Assembly: GCA_963712435.1 (NCBI GenBank)
Contig: CAVQIB010000009.1
Span: 124,001 to 188,000, forward strand
Source of the DNA: Rhodoplanes sp963712435
Lineage (GTDB): Bacteria > Pseudomonadota > Alphaproteobacteria > Rhizobiales > Xanthobacteraceae
DNA length: 64,000 nt
Reading direction: 5' to 3'
The position numbers were made by a program, and so were the translations under genes. The notes below the pieces were generated by a model that saw only the letters and a list, made by a program, of their open reading frames with translations, ran no database searches and was not told the DNA's origin. Below are positions 1-8,486 of the stretch, in pieces; the stretch's first letter is position 1, and every line of letters starts with the position of its first letter.

Positions 1-1000
1 GCCGCCACCGACTGCACAACCGAACCTGCGCCTTCCAAGCAATGTCGCGGATATTCTGCGGCAAGGCCTCAAGACGATCGTACAGCTTCCGGCTGACCCG
101 AGCCTGCATGCGATAGGTCCAGGCGCCCTCGACCAAGGCGCGCCGCGCTTGGCCATTGCCGGCCTTTGTGATCCCGCCACGCCGCACCGCGCCGCCGCTT
201 GAGTGTTCGGATGGCACCAGACCAAGATAGGCCATCAATTGCCGCGGGTTGTCGAACCGGGAAAAGTCGCCGACCTCGGCCACGATCGTCACCGCGTTGA
301 TCAAAGCCACCCCGCGCATCGCCTGGATCGCCGTCGCCACCGGAGCCATCGACCAGTCTGGCAGATGCTCGGTGATCTGCCGGGTCAATCGATCCACCCG
401 CCGTTCCGCATCAGTGACCGCGTCAATGTAATCCTGCAGGACGATCTGCTGCGCAGGATGATCAAAGCGCACCGTCGTCAACCAGCGGCGATAGGCTTGC
501 GTCCAGGTTCGAACGCCGGAATAGATCTTCCCGTGGCGCAGGAGAAATCCGCCAAGGTGCTGGCGCGCTTTGGACAGCGCCCTTGCCGCTGTCGCGCGCG
601 CTCGCACCAGGTCGCGCATCGCCTCATGGCCGGCATCCGGAACCCAAACTTCCGTCAGTTCGCCAGCGCGGTGCAGCCTCGCCAACATCACAGCATCGCG
701 CCGGTCCGTTTTGATCCGATCGCCGGCCTTGATCGGGATCAGCGACGGCGCCACCACCGCACAGGCGTGGCCAAGCCCGGTCAGGAACCGATGCAGGCCA
801 TAGCCGCAAGGTCCGGCTTCGTAGCAGAACCTCAACTGCACCCCTTGTCGCTCAAGGCGCTCGACCAGCTTGCGAAGCACATCGGGGCGATTGGCGAAGG
901 CGCCCAGTTGCCGAACCTCTCCCGAACGACTTCCATCGGCCACTGCAACGGCAATCGTCGCTTTGTGCACATCCAGTCCGATGTAGCTGATATTATGCAT
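1..1000 (-). CDS. IS110-family transposase (bridge-RNA-guided recombinase), 3' end outside window
   Basis: The minus strand is open without a frameshift from an ATG at 1000 to the left edge, about 333 codons. The N-terminal DEDD (RuvC-like) domain is complete: GLDVHK gives D10, YEAG gives E61 and KTDRRDA gives D99 and D102. The C-terminal IS116/IS110/IS902 domain is recognised by GLVPSEHSSG, which carries the candidate nucleophilic serine, followed by RRGGITKAGNGQAR. Family members catalyse excision and insertion without terminal inverted repeats. The last part of the protein lies beyond the window. The clean frame contrasts with the broken genes to its right. The assignment to IS110 is certain; whether the element is active cannot be judged. 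Confidence 0.93.
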   Translation of the reverse strand, partial: MHNISYIGLDVHKATIAVAVADGSRSGEVRQLGAFANRPDVLRKLVERLERQGVQLRFCYEAGPCGYGLHRFLTGLGHACAVVAPSLIPIKAGDRIKTDRRDAVMLARLHRAGELTEVWVPDAGHEAMRDLVRARATAARALSKARQHLGGFLLRHGKIYSGVRTWTQAYRRWLTTVRFDHPAQQIVLQDYIDAVTDAERRVDRLTRQITEHLPDWSMAPVATAIQAMRGVALINAVTIVAEVGDFSRFDNPRQLMAYLGLVPSEHSSGGAVRRGGITKAGNGQARRALVEGAWTYRMQARVSRKLYDRLEALPQNIRDIAWKAQVRLCSRWR

Positions 1001-1130
1001 CTGGCCCGTCTCCCATGCATGAGGCTCTCTGCCGGCTCGCCGGCTCAATCCTCGTTTCTTGCATGCCGTGAGACGGGCCGCTTCTCAGTGCCACGCGAAC
1101 ATACGGTCTAGGCCGGGCCGCCCATTTTTC
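1..1130 (-). mobile_element. IS110-family insertion sequence, partial
   Basis: The element contains the transposase and part of the non-coding left end upstream of it. IS110 elements have no terminal inverted repeats, so the outer boundary cannot be read from one copy; position 1130 is a guess that includes the structured region at 1003-1079. The citrate-lyase-like operon begins about 190 bp further on in the opposite orientation. Confidence 0.55.
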
Positions 1131-1318
1131 GGGCTTTGTGCTTCGCGGGACAGACGGCAAAGTCCGCCGTATTCGGCTCAAAACCGTATGATGGCCGTGC
1201 GCTTTGCGGTATGGTGGTTCGTCGGGAAGAGGGGCCACGGCGAAAACCGCCCGCGCCTGCAATGCGCGACCTCCGCCCACCGCACATCAGGTAGCCCACC
1301 CGACAGAATGGCTGGACG
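1001..1318. other. Non-coding left end of IS110 plus spacer; candidate bridge RNA
   Basis: No convincing gene lies in these 318 bases. Immediately before the transposase start is an inverted repeat with perfect 10-base arms, ggcccgtctc at 1003-1012 and gagacgggcc at 1070-1079. The 57-base loop holds a second palindrome (gccggc, two bases, gccggc) and partly matching catgc motifs, so a long folded RNA is possible. In IS110-group elements the bridge RNA is transcribed from this non-coding left end. The part after about 1130 is ordinary spacer in front of the citrate-lyase operon. Confidence 0.4.
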
Positions 1319-2603
1319 ATGCAGATCAACGGCATGCTTCATGGGGCGCGCCTGCTCCAATATGTGGACTTCCCGACCTCGGAGGTGCTCGGCCCCGGCG
1401 CGACCGAGGACGACATCAGGGAACTGATCAACCGCCACGGGCCGATCTTCATCAAGCCGCTGTTCAAGGGAGCCGTCGGCAAGAAGGGCAAGGCCGGGCT
1501 GATCGGCCAGGCGCACGACCTGAAGACGGCGCTCACGGAGAAGGAACGGCTCTATTTCGTGGAGCATCGCCACGACGACGGGATCGCCAAGGCCAATGGC
1601 GTCACCTTCGAGGGGACCGTGCCAGCCGAACACGAAGTCTATTTCTCGATCACGGACTTCGACGGTGTTTCGCGCGCCGACGATGACGCTGACCCATCGA
1701 GGCGGGATGCTGATCGAGGACGTCGATCCGGCCGATATCGCCGAAGTTCCCGTTCGACGCCCTGACCGGGCTCAAGGCGTTTGTCGTGGCGAACGCGCTG
1801 TCCGACATCGCCGCGCCGAACGAGATCGTCTCGCCACTGGTGCAGCACCTGCCGAAGCTCTGGGAACTCGTCCACTATTACGGCATGACGACGCTGGAAC
1901 TCAATCCCATCCGCATGCGTCCGGAACGCGACGGCCGGCTCACGCCGGTGGCCTGCGACTTCAAGTGCGACTTCGACCGCGACGACCCGCGCTGGCCGCG
2001 ACTGGGCCTGCCGTCGAACATCTGTTCACGACCGACACCTCGGAATTCGAGCAGGAGGTCAATACGCTGCGCACGTATCAGGGTCAGTCGGACGTGTTCG
2101 TGATCAACGACCAGGGCACGATTCTGGCGCCGACCTTCGGCGGCGGCGCCAATTCGCTGGTCACGGAGGTGCTGGGCGAGGCAGCGATCATCTCGTCGGA
2201 TTTCGGCGGCAACCCGCCCTACGACAAGATGAAGGAGGTCGCCATCATCTGCTACAAGCACTGGCTCAAGCAGACCAATGTGCTGTTCATCATCGGCGGC
2301 AAGTCGAACAATACCGACATCTACGAGACGTTCAGCGCGATGGGCGACGCCTTGCGCGAGCATTTCAGCCGCTATGGGCCGACGCCGCTGTACGTCGTCG
2401 TGGGCCGAGGCGGCCCCAATCTGGTGCGCGGCATCGGGGCGCTCGCCGAGACCTGCGCGGCGCTCGGCATGCCTTATCGCTTCTTCGGATTCGACAGCGC
2501 GATTTCCGAGGTCGTCAACTACGCCAAGCAAGTCGACGCCTGGATGAGGACAGGCGGGCGCGCCGAGATCGCCGCCAAGCTCGGCATCAAGGACGCGGCT
2601 TGA
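1319..2603 (+). CDS. ATP-citrate lyase (or citryl-CoA synthetase) beta-type subunit, frameshifted
   Basis: The merged protein is about 428 residues, close to the roughly 400 of two-subunit AclB proteins. The N-terminal part is an ATP-grasp domain (FIKPLFKGAVGKKGK and VYFSITDF). The middle has HRGGMLIEDVDP and MTTLELNPIRM. The C-terminal citrate-binding domain has GGGANSLVTEVLGEA, FIIGGKSNNTDIYETF and VVGRGGPNLVRGI. The reading frame changes near 1675, 1752 and 2020 without loss of homology. Together with the next gene it would convert citrate, CoA and ATP to acetyl-CoA and oxaloacetate (or make citryl-CoA). The neighbouring gene is 25 bases downstream, which supports an operon. The substrate is inferred from similarity; another acyl-CoA synthetase specificity is possible. 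Confidence 0.8.
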
Positions 2604-2628
2604 CGCCGCCACGAAAGGGGAACCCGCG

Positions 2629-5345
2629 ATGTCAAGGTCGGAATTTCAGGCTTTCCCTACTATCTCGGCGTGAACTCGCTCGCAAGAGGTCGCCGCGCGG
2701 GACGATCGCGTCTGCGTGCTCAACATTCTCGGCAGCGAGTCGCGCCAGGTCACGCCGGTCAGCCATGCCTTCTCCGGCGGCAATGTCGTGTTCGGGACGT
2801 CGCCGGGACGCCGGGGACAGGTCGCTCGAAACGCCGCCGGCGACGTGCCGGTCTACGACAATGTGCGTGAGGGGCTCGACGACGGCCTCACCTTCGACAC
2901 CGGGGTCGTCTACCTGCCGCCCGCCGCGCGTACGCGACGGCGTGGCCGAACTGATCCGGGTCAATCCCGGTCTCCGCAAGATCGTCATGATCACGGAAAA
3001 GGTCTCCGTGCACGACGCGCGCGAGATCCGGGCGCTCGGCCAGGCGAACGGCGTCGACATTTTCGGCGGCAACTGCCTCGGCGTCGCCGACTCCTGGAAC
3101 CGCGTGCGCATCGGCGGCGCGCTCGGCGGCGATAAGCCGGAAGAGGTGCTGCTGAAGGGCTCGATCGCGATCTTCTCGAATTCCGGCGCGTTCACGACGA
3201 CGATCGCGCAATATCTTTCGACCGAAGGCTGGGGCACCACGACCCTGATCTCGTCGGGCAAGGACGTGTACATCCATTACGCCGCCGCGATTTCGCCCAT
3301 GCGTTCAGCAACGATCCGCGCAGCAAGGCGGCCGTGCTCTACGTCGAACCCGGCGGCTATTACGAGGACGGCGTCGAGTTCGACAAGCCTGTGGTCGCCT
3401 GCGTCGTCGGGCGCTGGAAAACGAAGCTGACGCGCGCCGTCGGCCATGCCGGAGCGATGGCCGGCGCCGGCGACCGCGCCGAGGACAAGGAGCGCTGGTT
3501 CAGGGAGATGTTCGGCATCGAGGACATCTTCACGCGCGAGACCCCGCGTATCTCGCCGCGCGGCGCCGTCGTCACCAATATCGCCGACATTCCGATCGCG
3601 CTGACCGCGGTGATGGCTCTCAATCAGGTTGCAGCCGGACTTCCGCCGGGCAGGGCTCGCTCGCGCTCAAGCCCTGGATCGCCAATGATCAAGGGTGCGG
3701 CTGCCGCCCGACATCGCCTGCCGACGGTCGAGGCGATGCCGCCCTATAATGCGCAGATCGACGCGCTTGCGCATCCAGATCGGAGGGGTGACGCCCCGCC
3801 AGATCATGAAGGATCGATCGGGCGCGAGCGTGATGGACCGCGAGACGCAGGTCACCAGCGTGCACGGCCATTCCGTGCTCGAACTCGCATTGCAGCCGCT
3901 GCAGGCCAATTTCGCGCTGCCGCTCGTGCATGAGATCGCGACCGAGAACGATCGCGCCATGCTCGACGTGGCGGTGGCCGCGGAGATCAATCTCGTCGGC
4001 GACCCCGCGCTTATGGCGGCAGACTCGGCGCGCGAGGCCGGGAACTCGCCGAACACGATCATGGCGGCGGCGGTCGCGATCATCGGCCCGAAGCGCGTGG
4101 AGCGCACGCTCGCCTGCGCCCGCACGCTGATCGATCTGTTCGCCCATTCCGGGCTGGTCGACGCCCACGACGAGAGCTTCGATCTACAGCCACGTCAAGT
4201 CGACCCGAGAACGAGAGCGCTGTTTCTCAGCCAAGGAGGTCGACGGATCGACCCGCGTCCGGCGGCGATGCTGACGGCCGTCGGACGCGAGGCGGCAGGT
4301 CGGTGTTCCTGAAGTTGCTGAGGGCTTCGGCCCAACGCCGTCTCGCGACGCCGTTCTGGCCGCGATCGCGATGACGATCGCGTGGGGACCGTTGATGCGC
4401 AAGCGGATCATCCCGCCTCACGGCGGAGACCCTGCCATGGTATCTTCGGCTCTACGGCGTGATGATCGGCGCCTCGATCCCCGAGTCGCCAGCACCAGCG
4501 CGGCAACCTGTGCGGCATCCCGCGCGACGAGCGCTTCGACCGCTGGACCATGACGGATTTCCTGTGCCTTGCGCTGACCGGCAAGAAGCCGACCGAGCGA
4601 CGAGGCGCGCCCGCTGCAAATCCTGATCGGACTTCTGATCTCGAATGGGCCGGGCGCCATCACCGCCCAGGGCGCCAAGGGCGCAGTCTCCGCCGACGGA
4701 CCGCAGACGCCCGGGCGCGTGCAGATCAACAAGGCGATGATCGGCTTCCTCAGCCACTCCGGCTACAGCCACGGCGGCAACGGCTTTGAGGGCATGTCTT
4801 TCCTGCTGGAGCAGTTCCGTGACGTCGACCTGAACGACCCGACCGATCCCAATCACGGCATCGATCTGAAGGCCATGGCGATCGCGTTCGCGCAAGGTTA
4901 CAGGGAGGAGAAGGCGCGCGCGAAGGAGACCGGCGAGGCCGAGACGCAAGCGATTCCCGGCGTCCACCATCCGGTGTTCCGCGGCAATCCCGTCAACTAC
5001 GACCCGCGCGAGCGCTTCATCGCCAAGTTCATCGCGGAGCGCGGCGACTACAACATCTTCCACGCCTATTACCGCGAGCTCGTGCAGGCGCTTTACGACG
5101 CAGGCGCCACTCCCTACGTGTTCTGCGTCAATATCGATGCGGTCATCGCCGCGCTTCTGCTCGCCGTGCTGTGGAAGGACTTCCGCTCCGGCGCGCTGTC
5201 CAGAAGAGACCTCGAAACCGCGGCGTTCAACGTCTTCCTTTACGGACGCATGATCGGCGCCGCCGCCGAGATCGACGACCATCTCAACCGCGGCCGCAAC
5301 ATGGACACGCGCACGCCGGCCGAACAATGCGGATTCGTCGTGTAG
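2629..5345 (+). CDS. ATP-citrate lyase alpha-type subunit: CoA-ligase plus citrate-synthase-like domains, frameshifted
   Basis: The start is ATG at 2629 behind gaaagggg. About 905 codons can be merged over several frame changes. Residues 1 to about 330 form a succinyl-CoA-synthetase-alpha-like module: GISGFPYYLG, VMITEKVSVHDAR, IFGGNCLG, FSNSGAFTTTIAQYLS and the phosphohistidine motif GHAGAMAGAG near 3442-3471. The C-terminal 260 residues resemble the citryl-CoA-lyase/citrate-synthase fold, with SHSGYSHGGNGFEG, GVHHPVFRGNPVNYDPRE and CVNIDAVIAALL. Between them is an additional stretch of about 300 residues (3640-4540) that makes the protein half as long again as the usual AclA of about 610 residues. 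The last 600 bases are in one frame. It pairs with the upstream beta subunit. Confidence 0.78.
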
Positions 5346-6104
5346 GCGGGGGAGGGGCGCCGGATGGGCGAATGCCCGCCTATCACGTGAAGAATGAACA
5401 TCTCCGTGCGTCCGCTGCGCTCCTTCGGAGCGAGGCGTGGACTGGGATGCAGCTCGCTACGCAAATCACCAAAGCGACTCTGCTGAAGGGATTTGATCGG
5501 GATGGCCGGGGGGGGGCCCAGCTCGCCGCGGCTTGCCGTCGTGGACGGCCCGCGATCGAGGCGCCAACCGAGACTTCTGAGCCGACCCCCGCCACCCCGC
5601 CGCGAAGGCTCGGCGGTCTTTTCGAGGGTTGGCCCCGCCGTCCGGAGCCGGGACCACGCCTAATCCGCAATTGAATAAGACCGGATCGGGTTCGGGCGGC
5701 GGGAGATCAAATAGATCGCCTTTTCAGAACGCCGCATTGTGCTGAATCAACTTTTCTGACCGAGCAGGGGATTTCAAAGCGGGACACCGGCTCGCGCTGT
5801 TTCGCGAATGCCGGTATCGAGGACGAAAGCGGATCAGGAAGCATATGGACGCGCGACCAGCGCGGCCGCGCCCGGGCGTCCCTGCCGCCTACATCTTCCG
5901 CCATTTCGGCCGGGGCGGGCCCGATCATCCCACAGCGAGTGCAGACCATGCGCGGCGGGAAGGCGGACCGGCACCGCTCGCGGACGACCCCGGCGGAGAA
6001 GCGGCGGGGAGGGGAGACGACAAGCGGTTTAGGTCCGTCGGTAAGTCCGGCGGCAGGTTCGGTTTCGTCCACAAATGGCCGATATATTCGAACACTGCAA
6101 CGAC
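5346..6104. other. Intergenic region without recognisable gene
   Basis: Between the citrate-lyase operon and tRNA-Ser nothing with a recognisable product was found. It holds one terminator-like hairpin (listed separately) and a run of nine G at 5508-5516, a slippage-prone tract. Short open frames on both strands look like ordinary high-GC noise. Confidence 0.5.
5597..5622 (+). terminator. Intrinsic terminator-like hairpin
   Basis: Arms ccgccg (5597-5602) and cggcgg (5611-5616) enclose an 8-base loop and are followed by tctttt. It lies about 250 bases behind the stop of the citrate-lyase alpha gene and could end that transcript. Confidence 0.5.
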
Positions 6105-6192
6105 TGGCGGAAGGGGTGGGATTCGAACCCACGAGGGTGTGACCCCTGCTGGTTTTCAAGACCAGTGCCTTAAACCGCTCGGCCACCCTTCC
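6105..6192 (-). tRNA. tRNA-Ser (anticodon TGA)
   Basis: Read on the minus strand, the acceptor arm GGAAGGG (6192-6186) pairs with CCCTTCC (6115-6109), the discriminator is G and CCA is encoded at 6107-6105. The anticodon loop CTTGAAA sits between CTGGT and ACCAG and gives anticodon TGA. The T arm contains GGGTTCGAATCCC. The length is 85 bases plus CCA, and the long variable arm is typical of class II tRNA-Ser. Confidence 0.96.
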
Positions 6193-6402
6193 GATTGCCC
6201 GTCAGCTACTTAGTCGATGAACCGGAGAATTGCCACCGGCGCGGACCCGCAGCGGCGGGGCGGCGGAAGAATGAATGGCGGCGGACCACGGCCATCATCG
6301 CCGCAGTCACACGGAAATCCAGGTTGATTTTCTCATCGCCGCACGGAGAGCGACGTCCGGTCCGGAGGGACCGGACTTCGCTCCGCCACGCGGGCTGCGT
6401 CT

Positions 6403-6798
6403 TCAGCGCAGGAACGGCTTCTGAGCGGTCATCGGGTGACGCCGAGGACGCCGCCCCGGCTGCGCGCGGTGACGATAGGATATCGAGTGTCGGCGCAGAA
6501 ACGGTTGCCGCATCCGGAGCTGAAGCGATTCGTCGCTTTGCGGCTGACGCTGACTCGTTGCTGCGCGCAACGCTTCCCGGGCGCCCGCCGCCAGCTCGGC
6601 GACCGTTTGCGCATCTTCCAGATCGCCGGGCAGTTCGATGCCCAGCCGGACCTCGAGTTCGAGAACGATATACGTGATGGATAGCTGATCGACGCCGAGA
6701 TCGGAAAAATCAGAATCGCGCGTTATGTCGTCTGTTTCGGCATTCATGACACCCAGGACTACGTCAATGACGAGTCCTTCCATCAGATCTTCGACCAT
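6403..6798 (-). CDS. Acyl-carrier-protein-like protein lacking the phosphopantetheine serine
   Basis: The ATG at 6798 is preceded by a purine-rich stretch. Residues 1-85 follow the acyl carrier protein pattern: a first helix, then SDFSDLGVDQLSITYIVLEL, then LGIELPGDLEDAQTVAEL. The position normally held by the serine of GxDSL is glutamine (GVDQL, codon CAG), so as written it could not carry 4'-phosphopantetheine. The total is 132 residues, about 45 longer than usual; the basic tail after residue 88 may be an out-of-frame artefact. No fatty-acid or polyketide genes are adjacent, so the partner enzyme is unknown. A single-base sequencing error cannot by itself turn a serine codon into CAG without at least two changes. 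Confidence 0.6.
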   Translation of the reverse strand: MVEDLMEGLVIDVVLGVMNAETDDITRDSDFSDLGVDQLSITYIVLELEVRLGIELPGDLEDAQTVAELAAGAREALRAATSQRQPQSDESLQLRMRQPFLRRHSISYRHRAQPGRRPRRHPMTAQKPFLR

Positions 6799-7369
6799 GC
6801 CCCTGATCCCCCAGCCCCCTGATTTAACCAAAGTAAACGGCGTCTGCGGCGTAAACCGGGCAAGCTCTCCTTTTCGGGCAAGAAAACTGAAGTATTCGCA
6901 GTCGCCCCGCGGGCGGGCGACGACGGCGCTCGCCGCCGCGCCGAAGAGGACTCTTTCAATCGGCGTAGCGTGCGTCGGCACGCTGCGCTTCGTCACTCGC
7001 ACGCATGCCTGCATGAACGGCTCGCGATGCGCATCTCTCTCGCCGCCGCCGGTCGCGCGCCCGCCCACACGGGGCATCGATGGGCGGCGCCCCGGGCGCG
7101 GCGCTCTCTCGGTCCGACGCGACTGGCGCTGGCGGCCATGGTGGAGGTCAGACGCCGGTCGGACCGCGGCGGTCTTTTTTCTGCTTTATTTACCAAACTA
7201 ATTGGATCGGTTCGGGCGGGGGCTTGATCCTATTCCAGTCGCAAGTCTCCGGCCTGCTCGGCGTGCGCGGTCTCCGGGCCGGTGAACCGCCGCTGCGCGG
7301 ATCGCGAACTGGGTCGCCGTCGGATACCCGGCGCCGGGTAGGCATTACGGGGAGGGGGAACCTCAGCCG
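6799..7369. other. Intergenic region between acyl-carrier-like gene and rlpA
   Basis: No gene was recognised in these 571 bases. A sequence close to a CtrA site (ttaa, seven bases, aaac at 6823-6837) lies 25-40 bases upstream of the acyl-carrier start but has one poor half. A strong intrinsic terminator for the plus strand is at 7162-7180 although no plus-strand gene was identified before it. Confidence 0.4.
7162..7180 (+). terminator. Intrinsic terminator on plus strand without an assigned upstream gene
   Basis: Arms gaccg (7162-7166) and cggtc (7170-7174) enclose a three-base loop and are followed directly by six T. It is the best hairpin-plus-T-run in the window. It could end an unrecognised small RNA or short gene transcribed from about 6850-7160. 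Confidence 0.6.
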
Positions 7370-8089
7370 ATGGTCTGGGGGGCGAAGCGGGGGGGTTGGG
7401 CATGCGTCGGGCGCCTCGGCGCGGCGGCCGCGTGCTTTGCGCTCGCGAACTGCGGGTCCGACCTGCGCCAAATCGATCCGCAATACGGCGTCGCGGCGAG
7501 CCCGCGCGTCGCCCACCTGGCCGATATTCCCGGGGGCGGAGGCGGCTACCTCATCGGCAAGCCCTATGTCGTCGCCAACCGCCTATACGTTCCGCAGGAG
7601 AACCCGAACTATCGCGCCGAGGGCCTGGCGTCCTGGTACGGACCCGACTTCCACGGCCGGCGCACCGCGAATGGCGAAGTGTTCAACATGCACATGATGT
7701 CGGCGGCCCATCCGACGCTGCCGCTGCCGAGCTATGTGCGGGTGACCAATCTCGGCAATGGCCGCTCCATCATTCTGCGGGCCAACGACCGCGGGCCGTT
7801 CCACAGCAACCGCATCGTCGACGTTTCGGTCAAGGCGGCCGACATGCTCGGATTTTCCAAGCACGGCGTCGCGCGCGTGCGGGTGGAATATGTAGGCCGC
7901 GCCCCGCTCGAAGGCGCCGACGACGGCGTGCTGATGGCGACGCTGCGCGAAGGCCAGCCGGCGCCCGCGCCCTCGCTGGTCATGGTCGCCGCGACGCGCC
8001 CCTTCGTTCCCGTGATGCGGGCGGCCGGTCCGGTGCTCGGCCCGGTGCCCGTCCCGCCCGACCGCCCCTTCGCCCTCGGCCGCCTCTAG
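7370..8089 (+). CDS. rlpA: RlpA-family septal ring lytic transglycosylase/lipoprotein
   Basis: 239 residues in a single frame. The N terminus is a lipoprotein signal with lipobox LANC (lipidated Cys at about residue 28). The double-psi beta-barrel domain covers residues 80-165: GLASWYGPDFHGRRTANGE, then SYVRVTNLGNGRSI and RANDRGPFHSNRIVDVS. The conserved His, Asp and Trp positions of RlpA are present. Members cleave denuded glycan strands at the septum or bind them. There is no C-terminal SPOR domain; the tail is proline- and alanine-rich. It stands alone with its own upstream region, and a repeat element follows its stop. Confidence 0.9.
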   Translation: MVWGAKRGGWACVGRLGAAAACFALANCGSDLRQIDPQYGVAASPRVAHLADIPGGGGGYLIGKPYVVANRLYVPQENPNYRAEGLASWYGPDFHGRRTANGEVFNMHMMSAAHPTLPLPSYVRVTNLGNGRSIILRANDRGPFHSNRIVDVSVKAADMLGFSKHGVARVRVEYVGRAPLEGADDGVLMATLREGQPAPAPSLVMVAATRPFVPVMRAAGPVLGPVPVPPDRPFALGRL

Positions 8090-8131
8090 CGTTGCGACTC
8101 CACGCTTGTCTCCTCAAGGGAGTGCGTTCGC

Positions 8132-8236
8132 GCTCCCTCCCCCTGAAAGGGGGAGGGTCAGGGTGGGGGTCGCGTGAGGTTGACCCCCTCCCGGCGAGCT
8201 TCGCTCGCCGACCTCCCCCTTCCAGGGGGAGGTCGG
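8132..8236. repeat. Pair of GC-rich palindromic repeat elements
   Basis: Two imperfect palindromes lie back to back: ctccctccccctgaaag with its complementary arm gggggaggg (8132-8158), then acctcccccttccagg ggaggtcgg at 8210-8236. They are separated by a third hairpin, cggcgagcttcgctcgccg (8192-8210). The CCCTCCC...GGGAGGG core recurs at 14961-15024. This is the form of dispersed intergenic palindromes common in Hyphomicrobiales. The rest of 8090-8486 holds no gene. Confidence 0.65.
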
Positions 8237-8486
8237 ATCAGCAGCGCATCGGTTTCACGCCGATCCAGTGCACAGATGCAACGTGAACCTTTTGCAAGTG
8301 CCGCAACGCTAGCGATTTGGCCGGGCGCTGTCTCTGCGCATATAACCTTCCCGTGAGGGCGGTGCCGACCGCGCCCTGCGCCATTGTTCAGGCCAAGTCC
8401 GGGGCCTAACAAATGACGTGACGAATGACGCGGACCCGGTCGCCCAAAGTCGGTTGGGTCGACAAGCGATAACTGAGGAAGAACAG

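Noticed and set aside
203..1111. 302-codon open frame on the plus strand
   Set aside because: It lies opposite the intact IS110 transposase, has no recognisable domain and an arginine-, proline- and histidine-rich composition typical of antisense frames in GC-rich genes.
5707..6186. Open frame covering the tRNA-Ser region
   Set aside because: It reads through a tRNA gene; the peptide GRGGIRTHEG-like and GGRGHTLVGSNPTPSA-like ends are translations of the tRNA T arm.
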